From: an uncultured Pirellulaceae bacterium
GTDB lineage: Bacteria; Planctomycetota; Planctomycetia; Pirellulales; Pirellulaceae
Length of the DNA: 44,436 nucleotides
Direction of reading: 5' to 3'
Assembly (NCBI GenBank): GCA_937981585.1
Contig: CALJOA010000025.1
Location: 1-44,436, forward strand
The translations under genes and the position numbers were made by a program. Of the stretch, positions 16,766 to 24,249 are shown one piece after another. The notes beneath the pieces are model-generated. The model was not told where the DNA came from and ran no database searches. It saw nothing but the letters and a program-made list of their open reading frames with translations. Position 1 is the first letter of the stretch. Every line of letters begins with the position of its first letter.

Positions 16766-17179
16766 TTACTTTGAAGTCAACTGGCTAACGATTTCCTTCA
16801 GCCGATTGTGCTGAAGGACTTCGGGCAGTTGATCGCGAAAACGGATCGTCGATTCTGTTTGGGGCTGGCTGCGAAGTTTTGTCCCGCCGCTAGATCGATT
16901 GACGGTTTCCGCTTGCGATTCGAACGGAATGACATCTACTTTGGAACCTTGTTCCTCATCGTTGGTAAAGACAACAGTGAACTCGCCGGCGGGCTGTTGC
17001 TTGGCTGCTTCTGGTCCAACGACGTCCGATTTTTTTGGAATCTCACCACGGAGAACATGAATGTCGCGAGGTGCTTCGATACCTAGACGGACTGAGTTTC
17101 CTTTTACTTTCAGGACGGTGATCTTGATGTTTTCACCGATCAAAATTTCTTGTTTTAGCTTCCTTGAGAGAACTAGCAT
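16766..17179 (-). CDS. csrA: Carbon storage regulator with an extended C-terminus
   Basis: CsrA binds GGA motifs in mRNA leaders and blocks or stabilises translation. Residues 1-60 are canonical: MLVLSRKLKQEILIG, ITVLKVKGNSVRLGIEAPRD and IHVLRGEIP, including the Leu4/Arg6/Arg44-type RNA-binding edge. The protein is 137 residues, whereas most CsrA proteins are about 60-75; the additional 75 residues have FTVVFTNDEEQGSK and a C-terminal helix LPEVLQHNRLKEIVSQL. Its own ribosome binding site is a GGA, so autoregulation is likely. Whether the tail is a partner-binding or intrinsically disordered region is unknown. Confidence 0.93.
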   Translation of the reverse strand: MLVLSRKLKQEILIGENIKITVLKVKGNSVRLGIEAPRDIHVLRGEIPKKSDVVGPEAAKQQPAGEFTVVFTNDEEQGSKVDVIPFESQAETVNRSSGGTKLRSQPQTESTIRFRDQLPEVLQHNRLKEIVSQLTSK

Positions 17180-17592
17180 TTTACATTCCTTTGCTATAAG
17201 TCTGATTTGTTGTCGAACACCTAAATGACGTTCCCAACTTGAACTTCTTTCAGATAAATTTCTTGAAAAAGTGAATTTGCTTGTGCAAGCACTTTTTTGA
17301 AATATCCGAACAACTTTGTTGCAAGAAGTTGATGCACGAACCGTGCCAAGAAAGAGCGTTTAACATGATTCATTGGCAAACGTCGAGGAGTTCGACTCCT
17401 TGACGGTGCTCTTGATTATTGACAGCAGTCCAGAGTGAAGGTTCGGCGTTTCATTTCGTGAAAAATTTGCTCAATTTGAACAACTTACTCAAGTCGATGA
17501 AGACTGCTCTACGCTAATCAATACCGCTAGCATCTGGTTGACGACCAACCAAGTTCGAAAGTGGGAATGTAAGAAACCCAGCTATCCACCAA
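17180..17592. other. Gene-free csrA upstream region
   Basis: The 413 bases between csrA and the UVR-motif gene contain no credible coding frame. It is AT rich compared with its neighbours. A self-complementary TGCTTGTGCAAGCA followed by CTTTTTT at 17278-17300 resembles a terminator on the plus strand, although no plus-strand gene precedes it; read on the minus strand it lies about 100 bases before the csrA start. Confidence 0.45.
17187..17189 (-). promoter_or_regulatory. GGA in the csrA ribosome binding site
   Basis: Upstream of the csrA ATG the minus strand reads AAAGGAATGTAAA then ATG. The GGA is both Shine-Dalgarno core and a minimal CsrA target, consistent with feedback control. Only one GGA is obvious, so this is an inference. 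Confidence 0.4.
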
Positions 17593-18351
17593 CTACTGAT
17601 TGCGTTTGGAAAGCTGATCACGGATTGATGCTGCCAATTCATAGTCTTCATTGAAGACCGCGCTTTCGAGTTGCTCATTGAGCGTCATTCCAACGTCGTA
17701 CTTCTCACGAAGCCCTTCCCGAAACTCGGTCAGACGTTGGACCAGTTCGTCCTCTTCGAATTGCTCTTCAGCATCGTACTCAACGAAGAGCGTTTTGAGG
17801 TGCGTTAGACCTTCGTTGACCTCCTCGATCGCGTACTCGGCAGCGTCCCGGTTTTCTGGGCTCTCATCATCTTCTTCGCCATTGAGATGGGCCAAAGCGG
17901 CCGCTTGAGTGCGGTGGTAAAGCACAAACGGGCGATACTGTTCGTGTGAGATGGTCCATTGTTCGTCGGGCGAATGAGTTTTGCAAAAGTCCATCAGTCC
18001 AAGCGTATGGTCAGCATCCTCAACCGCTCGTTTGAATTCTTTGAGTTGAAGCCAGCAAACTCGCCGGTGGTAGAACTGAACAAACTCCCGATCAATCTCG
18101 AGACAGCGATCTTCGTCCAGTTCAAATTCGGCCGTCTCAGAGTGGACTCGTTGAAGGTACTCAAAGTAAGTCGTTGCGCCTTGAAAGCGATTGCCATCGG
18201 GGCGACCCTCGGTCTCAAGTTGAAGAATCCCCATATCAACACGCATCTGAAGCACGCGTCGTTGAGCCGAATCAAGCAGGCGAACGTTGACGCTCATCGG
18301 GTCAAATGGCCACTGCTTTAGAATGTCGTCGATGTCTTGTTTATGATCCAT
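17593..18351 (-). CDS. UVR-motif (UvrB/UvrC-motif) protein
   Basis: A 252-residue soluble, acidic protein. The last 35 residues, TLNEQLESAVFNEDYELAAS followed by IRDQLSKRNQ, form a UVR motif, the helical hairpin found in UvrB, UvrC and ClpC/McsA-type proteins. The rest is mostly helical, with repeats suggestive of TPR-like pairs (FVQFYHRRVCWLQLKEFKRA and AVEDADHTLGLM). The start at 18351 (MDHKQDIDD) is chosen because GGAG lies seven bases upstream; the earlier Met at 18369 has no such site. A DNA repair role should not be assumed, since UVR motifs also mediate protein contacts. Confidence 0.75.
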   Translation of the reverse strand: MDHKQDIDDILKQWPFDPMSVNVRLLDSAQRRVLQMRVDMGILQLETEGRPDGNRFQGATTYFEYLQRVHSETAEFELDEDRCLEIDREFVQFYHRRVCWLQLKEFKRAVEDADHTLGLMDFCKTHSPDEQWTISHEQYRPFVLYHRTQAAALAHLNGEEDDESPENRDAAEYAIEEVNEGLTHLKTLFVEYDAEEQFEEDELVQRLTEFREGLREKYDVGMTLNEQLESAVFNEDYELAASIRDQLSKRNQ

Positions 18352-18358
18352 GATGTTT

Positions 18359-18362
18359 CTCC
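18359..18362 (-). promoter_or_regulatory. Ribosome binding site for the UVR-motif gene
   Basis: GGAG on the minus strand, seven bases before the ATG at 18351. It decides between two in-frame Met codons. Confidence 0.6.
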
Positions 18363-18572
18363 ATGGCAACTCGCAACCGTCTATTGAACTATATCATTTG
18401 TTTAAGACCAAAAGTTTAGGCAATCGGCTTAACGCCTTCCGGCGCGGGGCCGAGTCGTTTCAACTGCCCGCAAAACCGATACGACTTAACGTATCTGCTA
18501 CCACAATCGAAATGACCGTTTTAACTGGGCGCCCAAGTCCGACAGTCCCCAAACAACATTGGGCTCGACAGT

Positions 18573-18995
18573 TCAGCCATCCATTTTTGGGGGTTTGCGG
18601 GACTGCTTGGTCGCCGCTCGACGTTTCTTGTTTTCCAGTCTTCGTTTCTTTGCTCCCATTGAGACTCTGGTCTTCTTCCGCTTAACCGGTTCCGATTCGA
18701 CTGACAAAATCATCTCTCGCAATTTTGAAAGACAATCAGCAACATTGCGTCCCTGGTCACGGAAGCGATGACTCGAAATCACGAGTGCACCTTCTTTGTT
18801 AATCCGCTTGGAGAACTTCTTCACAAATCGAGCTTTGACTGCCCCCGGCATCGCCGTTGTCCGATCTACGTTCCATTTCAGAATGACTTTCGAGTTCACT
18901 TTATTGACGTTTTGCCCGCCAGGGCCCGGCGAACGCGCGTAGCTGAACTTAAACTCGGTTAGTCGGATTGAGATTTTTTCGCTTACATTCAACAT
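18573..18995 (-). CDS. arfB: Alternative ribosome-rescue factor / class I peptidyl-tRNA hydrolase
   Basis: A 140-residue RF-1-domain protein lacking the codon-recognition domain. It carries the catalytic GGQ in YARSPGPGGQNVNKVNSK and ends in a long basic tail (KRRLENKKRRAATKQSRKPP) that in ArfB/YaeJ plugs the empty mRNA channel of stalled ribosomes. Length matches E. coli ArfB (140). It releases the stalled peptide from non-stop ribosomes. The start at 18995 gives MLNVSEKISIRL, fitting the family N-terminus. It is divergent from the PQQ-propeller gene, with about 95 bases between the chosen starts. Confidence 0.92.
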   Translation of the reverse strand: MLNVSEKISIRLTEFKFSYARSPGPGGQNVNKVNSKVILKWNVDRTTAMPGAVKARFVKKFSKRINKEGALVISSHRFRDQGRNVADCLSKLREMILSVESEPVKRKKTRVSMGAKKRRLENKKRRAATKQSRKPPKMDG

Positions 18996-19089
18996 TTGGG
19001 ATACAAAACTTTATTCGTCACGACGTAACGTGACAACGGGCTGTAGGATGGTTAGGGATTGTGAAACTCAAAGAAGGTCGGGTTTAAGA

Positions 19090-20523
19090 ATGACAACCAA
19101 TCGAATCACATTGATGGCTTTGGTTTCAATGGTCTTGCTGGCGGTTATTTCTGGCGAGTCCTGCCTCGCACAGAAAATGAAACTTCCTGGCTCAGAAAAA
19201 GTTCAAAATAACCATCAAATTCCTCACGGGAAACAACGCATAAGTTTGTGGACGCGAACTCAGGGCGAAGACTGGCCAACGTTTTTAGGTTCCGACGGCT
19301 TGAGCAAGTCCAGCGAAACGGGGATTTTGAAAGATTGGACCGATGGGAAATTAAAGTTGATTTGGAAACGCCCGACTGGAGCCGGTTATGGAATGGGCTC
19401 GGTTGCCAATGGCAGGTTTTATCATTTCGGTTTGATCGACTCCAAAGCGACTTTGGTTTGCATGAATGCCGAGACCGGCAAAGACATCTGGAAGTTTTCT
19501 TATGAATCTGACTACGAAGATCTGTATGGTTACGACAGTGGCCCGCGTGCCAGCCCCGTAATCGATGACAGTCGTGTTTACATCTACGGAGTTGGCGGTC
19601 AGCTCCATTGCCTCGACGCCGACAGTGGTGAACCAATTTGGAATGTTGAGCTCAACAAAAGGTTCGGCGTTATTCAAAACTTTTTCGGTGTCGCCAGCAC
19701 GCCCGTGGTGTTTGAAGATTTAATTTTGGTAATGGTCGGCGGTAGTCCAGATGAATCAAAAAAGGCGCCGCCGGGGGCGCTTGATCAAGTCGAGCCCAAT
19801 GGGACCGGATTGGTGGGGCTTGATAAAGTCACAGGCGAGATCAAGTTCCAAACGGTCAATGATCTGGCCAGTTACAGTTCGCTCAAGGTCGCGGATTTTG
19901 GCGGCCAACCGCTTGTGTTGGCGTTCATGAGAAGCGGTTTGTTTGGCGTCAACCCTCGCGATGGAGAGGTCGCGTTTGAGTTTCCCTGGCGGTCGACAAA
20001 ACTGGAAAGTGTCAACGCCTCGGTGCCTTTGAAGCTGGACGATCATGTGTTGATCTCAGAATGCTATGAAATCGGTTCGGCGCTCTTGAGGATTAGCGAC
20101 TTGAAATCCAAGCTGATCTGGAGCGATCGGGGCAAACGAGATGAGTCACTAAAGGCGCATTGGTGCACCCCGGTCGCTTCTGGCGACGTGGTTTACGGGT
20201 GCAGTGGTCGCCATCCCGGTTCTGCCGAGTTGCGGTGTATTGACTGGAAGACCGGGAAAGTGAATTGGTCCAAACGCGGTTTGACGCGAACATCGTTGAC
20301 CATGATCGACGGGCACCTCATTGTCTTGGGCGAAGACGGTGAGCTGATGCTGGTTAAGGAAAACAAAGAGACGTTTGAATTGGTGACCCAGTATCAACCA
20401 GGCGCTGACGGAATACGTTTTCAGGCACCATGCTGGGCAGCGCCGATCGTTTCCCATGGCCTGCTGTATGTTCGTGGAAAAAAAACGCTGGCGTGTTTCG
20501 AATTGATTTCAGCGTCAAAGTAG
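19090..20523 (+). CDS. Secreted PQQ-like beta-propeller protein
   Basis: A 477-residue protein with a signal peptide (MTTNRITLMALVSMVLLAVI, cleavage near CLAQ). The mature part has repeating propeller blades with the W-docking pattern: LVCMNAETGKDIWKFSYES, LHCLDADSGEPIWNVEL, LVGLDKVTGEIKFQTV, LRCIDWKTGKVNWSKRG and LACFELI. This fits the PQQ-like / outer-membrane-assembly-type fold common in planctomycetes; PQQ binding itself is not shown. The frame opens at 19030, but the signal peptide places the start at 19090. A terminator follows the stop. Function is unknown; substrate sensing or a structural role are options. Confidence 0.85.
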   Translation: MTTNRITLMALVSMVLLAVISGESCLAQKMKLPGSEKVQNNHQIPHGKQRISLWTRTQGEDWPTFLGSDGLSKSSETGILKDWTDGKLKLIWKRPTGAGYGMGSVANGRFYHFGLIDSKATLVCMNAETGKDIWKFSYESDYEDLYGYDSGPRASPVIDDSRVYIYGVGGQLHCLDADSGEPIWNVELNKRFGVIQNFFGVASTPVVFEDLILVMVGGSPDESKKAPPGALDQVEPNGTGLVGLDKVTGEIKFQTVNDLASYSSLKVADFGGQPLVLAFMRSGLFGVNPRDGEVAFEFPWRSTKLESVNASVPLKLDDHVLISECYEIGSALLRISDLKSKLIWSDRGKRDESLKAHWCTPVASGDVVYGCSGRHPGSAELRCIDWKTGKVNWSKRGLTRTSLTMIDGHLIVLGEDGELMLVKENKETFELVTQYQPGADGIRFQAPCWAAPIVSHGLLYVRGKKTLACFELISASK

Positions 20524-20558
20524 AGGCACTCAATAGAGTTACCCAAACTTGGCGACCG

Positions 20559-20578
20559 ACCCGCAACAGGCGGGTTTT
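20559..20578 (+). terminator. Rho-independent terminator after the PQQ-propeller gene
   Basis: ACCCGC, loop AACAG, GCGGGT, then TTT and a T-rich stretch (TTTTCATTCTTTT). It is located 35 bases past the stop codon. Confidence 0.65.
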
Positions 20579-20700
20579 CATTCTTTTGCCGATCCATAAA
20601 ATCTTTGTTAGCTACCGAACAGACGCAAATCGTTGTTCATTCAGAAGCTGTTCATTCGGAGCGAATTCTTTTTTGACCTAAGCCTAAAAACAGGTGGAAC

Positions 20701-22149
20701 ATGTTCCTAGATTTTTCAAAGTTCAGAGCAACTGTATTCCCAGTCAGCATTGCGTGTAGCTTGCTGATGGGATTTCTCTGTTTGACGAGTGGCTGGGGGC
20801 CGCAAAGTTCAATCGCACAGGTAGTTGGGAACCAGGGAGGGCTAGTTGTCCAGCAGCCAGCGATTGTTCAACCTGGCCAAGTAATCCAGGGCCAGCCAAT
20901 TCAGGGCGGAGTCATTCAAGGCCAGCCGATTCAGGGCGGAGTCATTGGGCCCGGTCAAATCATTCAACAGCCGATACCAAATCAGAGTATCCAGCCGGGC
21001 GGACCGATTTATCAAGGCCAGTCTGTGCAGCAGACGCTTCCGCCAATTGTCACGACGGTGCCCCAGCCGCAAGACGACAACGCGAGGAAGGCACTCGAAG
21101 CCGAACGCGCAGCGTACAAAGCCGCCAAAATAGAAGTTGAGAAACTCCTCGAAAAGAACAGAAATTTGGTTGCGCAAAATGAAGGTGCGCGAGAGCAGTT
21201 CGAATCACTGACCCAGGAGAACAAAAGTCTCAAAACAAAGATGGGGCAGATCAATGAAGCCAAGTCAGAGGCCGACGCCCAAGTAGTTGAGTTGAAGAAA
21301 AAGCTCGAGGCCGCTGGCGACAACGACCCCGAGGCCATGCAGGCAGCCGAGCGTTTGAGGGCTCAGATAGAAGAAGCCTCCAATCAAAACCAAACGCTGC
21401 GAGGCCAGATCAAAACACTGACCGGCCAAAATGATGGATTCCGCGTCAAGATTGCGGAGCTTACCGAGGCGATGAGCGCGAAACCTGAGCAAGACAATTT
21501 GTCTGAGCTGACTCAACTGAATCAGAATCTGACTCAGGAGCTCCAATTGGCAACCCAGAGCAACCAAAAACTTACGACTGATTATCGAACTGCTGTTGCC
21601 GAGAATCAAAGGCTTGCTCAAGAAAAGCAAACCTTGGAGCAGCAGCATCAACTGGCCCTTGAGGAGGCGAAGAAAACACACGCTGAACAAATTACCGAGC
21701 TAACCGCTTCCAATGACGGCTACGCTAAGGAGATTGCGTCCCTCAAAGCTCGCCCCAAAACTGTCGCCCAACCAACTACTAATGTTGCTGCGTTGGAAAC
21801 CAAGATCGCCAGGCTGGAGCGAGAGAACCGGAATCTCAGCCAGATCAATGCTGAATTTGAAGAGAACTTATTGCTAGATCGACAGGTGAAAGACCTCGAA
21901 ACCCAACCTACCCAGCCCGAAATCGAGACGGCGTTGTTGGATGTTACTGCGGAACCTGCCGTTGCCTTGGCAGCGCCGGCGGAAGCACTTGGGTTCGACT
22001 TTTCTCGATTTGGCGTCTGGGGTTGGATGATTCCGTTTCTTGCTTTGGGGCTTGGAATCGCCTTCTTTGTTATCATGCGGGACGAAATTCATCGTCCGCC
22101 AACAGCAAGTGGCTCTGTCCGTGACGCGGGCAAGAGTTCGAACGAGTAA
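20701..22149 (+). CDS. Coiled-coil protein with signal sequence and C-terminal membrane anchor
   Basis: A 482-residue protein. The N-terminus has a long hydrophobic segment (VFPVSIACSLLMGFLCLTSG), then a Gln/Gly/Pro low-complexity part built of repeats such as VIQGQPIQGG (a 30-base DNA unit repeated around 20881-20946). Residues about 125-400 are a long heptad-rich coiled coil (for example LEAERAAYKAAKIEVEKLLE). A transmembrane helix, WGWMIPFLALGLGIAFFVIM, lies near residue 450, followed by a short basic tail. It looks like a protein anchored at both ends of a rod in the envelope. No function can be assigned. Confidence 0.75.
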   Translation: MFLDFSKFRATVFPVSIACSLLMGFLCLTSGWGPQSSIAQVVGNQGGLVVQQPAIVQPGQVIQGQPIQGGVIQGQPIQGGVIGPGQIIQQPIPNQSIQPGGPIYQGQSVQQTLPPIVTTVPQPQDDNARKALEAERAAYKAAKIEVEKLLEKNRNLVAQNEGAREQFESLTQENKSLKTKMGQINEAKSEADAQVVELKKKLEAAGDNDPEAMQAAERLRAQIEEASNQNQTLRGQIKTLTGQNDGFRVKIAELTEAMSAKPEQDNLSELTQLNQNLTQELQLATQSNQKLTTDYRTAVAENQRLAQEKQTLEQQHQLALEEAKKTHAEQITELTASNDGYAKEIASLKARPKTVAQPTTNVAALETKIARLERENRNLSQINAEFEENLLLDRQVKDLETQPTQPEIETALLDVTAEPAVALAAPAEALGFDFSRFGVWGWMIPFLALGLGIAFFVIMRDEIHRPPTASGSVRDAGKSSNE

Positions 22150-22187
22150 GCGTCAAAAGACTGAGGCGAGGCAATGACGGGATCAGA

Positions 22188-23003
22188 TCAATGGAGTGAT
22201 ACCTGATCTTCAAAGAAAAGCTGTGCTTGATCAAGAAGTTCGAAATACTCAAGTTCGTTTTTGACTTGGCGATGAACTTCCAACTCATACTGGCCGGTAT
22301 AACCAAACTGTTCCAGTCGAGCTATCCAGTTCGTTACCGGAGCATCACCCACTCCCGGAGATAAGCGGGTTTCCAGAGCATCCTCTGCTCGATCCGCGAG
22401 TTGGACCAGCGAAATCCGGTCGACAAAATCTGGTATCGCGTCAAAGACTTTTTCGTCAAATCCAATGGCGAATAGATCCAAAACCAATCCTAGGTAACGG
22501 CTAGGGAACCGGTGGAGGAATTCAAGCGTTTCGTCGAACCGGCGAAAGAAAGTCAGTCGATCTGCAGCTTTGACGAACATTGGTTCCAGCGCAAGCTGTA
22601 CTCCGTAGTCAGCTGCGGCAGGCATCAACTCGTTCAAAGCCGTTTCTAGCAACCGTTTAGCATGTGAGTTCGTGTGACCATTTCGAGATCCCGGATGAAG
22701 AATCAAGCAATTGGCATCAACTTTACTGGCCAGTTCAATTGCCGAAACCGCGTCCTCGATAGCTTCTTTCAAAGACGTTCCATCGCCAGTAAAGCCACCT
22801 GCCCAATGGACGCTCGATATCGACATGCGTTGTTCATACAGCAAGTCGATGGCCTCTGCGTTTCCAAAATCTTCCAGCTTGCGACGCCAGATGCCCATCG
22901 AGCCAAACCCGTAACCGGAAAACCTCAAAACGTCTTCTTCAAAGCTCCAACGATAGGTAGAAAGTTGAGAAACAGAGACACGACGCTGGGTTTTCGTCTG
23001 CAT
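22188..23003 (-). CDS. Sugar phosphate isomerase/epimerase-like TIM-barrel protein
   Basis: A 271-residue member of the xylose isomerase-like TIM-barrel/AP endonuclease family 2. Signatures: VSQLSTYRWSFEEDVLRF at the start, AIDLLYEQRMSISSVHWAGG, CLILHPGSRNGHTN with metal-ligand His, VQLALEPMFVKAADRL with metal Glu, LGLVLDLFAIGF with Asp, and QYELEVHRQV with the last Glu. The substrate is unknown; planctomycete genomes encode many such enzymes. It converges with the coiled-coil gene, with only 38 bases between the stops. Confidence 0.82.
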   Translation of the reverse strand: MQTKTQRRVSVSQLSTYRWSFEEDVLRFSGYGFGSMGIWRRKLEDFGNAEAIDLLYEQRMSISSVHWAGGFTGDGTSLKEAIEDAVSAIELASKVDANCLILHPGSRNGHTNSHAKRLLETALNELMPAAADYGVQLALEPMFVKAADRLTFFRRFDETLEFLHRFPSRYLGLVLDLFAIGFDEKVFDAIPDFVDRISLVQLADRAEDALETRLSPGVGDAPVTNWIARLEQFGYTGQYELEVHRQVKNELEYFELLDQAQLFFEDQVSLH

Positions 23004-23799
23004 AACCGTACCGGTGAGAATGACAGAGAATGGCTCTGGGAGTCCGAAATCGCAGTCGTTTGCTCAATCGGAAAATTCTATCGTGTCAATCGCCAAGGTC
23101 GTTACCCCAAGGCAGGTCAACTCTTCGCTCGTGGCTAGCGCGATCTCCCAGAATTAACTTGCCTGCAGTATGTCGATTTGAAGTAAATCTGTAAACCTAA
23201 ATGCATTGTGGCATCACTAGTGAAAGCAATTGGCAAAGAACTCAGGCTTCGAATTGCTGATGATTGGAATCCATCACCAAGCATTTCGGAGTGGTTGCTT
23301 TCGGGGCGGTTGCCAGCCTCGAATTGGTTTCTGGTTGAGTGAGTCGCGTGGCAGCAGTTACGCTTGTATTCATTTGGTTATCGAGAACGTGATTTTGGAT
23401 CACGATTACTTTTCAATCGCTGCCAGTTGGATCGTTTGATCAGCTTGCAACCTGTTTGACCTAGCTTCGCCTGTGTTAAATAAATCTGATGCTTTCGCAA
23501 CTTCATCTGCCCCAGGGCGCGGCTAATGGTTGATAGCAGTCGGGGAGGGATTTCTGCTTTTTCGCAAAACTGAGTGAGATTGTTTGCTCGAATTTTAGTG
23601 AAATTGTATACCATTGCGGCGACGATGGTCAGCCGCTTGTCTTCCCACCTTTGAAACATTGTCATCGACAGGAATGGATTTTCCTGCCTTTTCACAGCCT
23701 GCCATACAAGATCTCGTCGTTTTTTGTGACTTGATCGCTAGTTCGTTTTCCGTTGAGGCTTGGTTCTCAACTGGTTCATCGGCAAGAAGGAGCGTAGTG
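23004..23799. other. About 800 bases with no supported gene
   Basis: Open frames of 60-105 codons exist on both strands (for example on the minus strand 23378-23695), but none has a recognised motif or ribosome binding site. A CAGGAA/TTTCCTG inverted pair lies near 23668-23690. The region includes the upstream parts of the isomerase and BON genes. A small RNA or decayed gene is possible but unsupported. Confidence 0.4.
23787..23792 (+). promoter_or_regulatory. Ribosome binding site for the BON-domain gene
   Basis: AAGGAG, seven bases before the ATG at 23800. It selects this start over Met codons farther upstream in the same open frame. Confidence 0.7.
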
Positions 23800-24078
23800 A
23801 TGCACATGGCGAAGAAAGTTCGAATCGAAGATTCCAACGCCGAAGTTCGTCGGCGCGTGTCAAGTTTTCTCCACAGCCGGCACTTTCCGGCTTTTAGAAA
23901 CTTTGAAATCGAAGTTGATCGAGGCGCCGTTACTTTGACGGGCAAAGTTCACTCTTACTACGAGAAGCAAATCGCAATTACATCGTGTCAGAATGTTGCG
24001 GGTGTTGTTTCGCTGATCGACGAAATCGTAGTTCAGCTCGACTGTGATTCGAAACGATTGAGCGACACTTCGCTGTAG
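23800..24078 (+). CDS. BON-domain protein
   Basis: A 92-residue protein consisting of a single BON (OsmY and nodulation) domain: NAEVRRRVSSFLHSRHFPAF, IEVDRGAVTLTGKVHSYYEK, then AITSCQNVAGVVSLIDEIVV. BON domains are thought to bind phospholipid or membrane surfaces and often occur in stress proteins. No signal peptide is visible from the chosen start, so its compartment is unclear. The strong AAGGAG site fixes the start at 23800. It is a single gene, followed by a hairpin repeat at 24148-24211. Confidence 0.85.
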   Translation: MHMAKKVRIEDSNAEVRRRVSSFLHSRHFPAFRNFEIEVDRGAVTLTGKVHSYYEKQIAITSCQNVAGVVSLIDEIVVQLDCDSKRLSDTSL

Positions 24079-24147
24079 AGCGGGCTGGAATTTCAAAATA
24101 GTGGTTTGTCGGGATTGAACTCGGCCGTTTGGCCAGTGTTCTGGTCT

Positions 24148-24211
24148 TAGCCGTTTTGACGATAGTCCCAGTTCTTCTCGTCAGTAACCGTGGCTATCGC
24201 CAAAACGGCTA
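24148..24211. repeat. Element A core hairpin, inverted copy
   Basis: Arms TAGCCGTTTTGACGATAG and CTATCGCCAAAACGGCTA flank a 28-base middle. Read on the minus strand, it begins TTAGCCGTTTTGGCGATAGC and continues CACGGTTA, identical to the start of the element A copies at 26796 and 44362. It lies between the convergent BON and TIGR03545 genes. Confidence 0.8.
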
Positions 24212-24249
24212 AATGATTTTCGTAAAACCACCACCCCTGTTGATTCAGG

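Noticed and set aside
17593-18351. Naming the UVR-motif protein as UvrB or UvrC
   Set aside because: Only the small C-terminal motif is present; helicase and nuclease domains are absent.
23378-23695. Minus-strand frame of 105 codons in the long gap
   Set aside because: Basic, low-information sequence without a known motif or start signal; reported as gap only.
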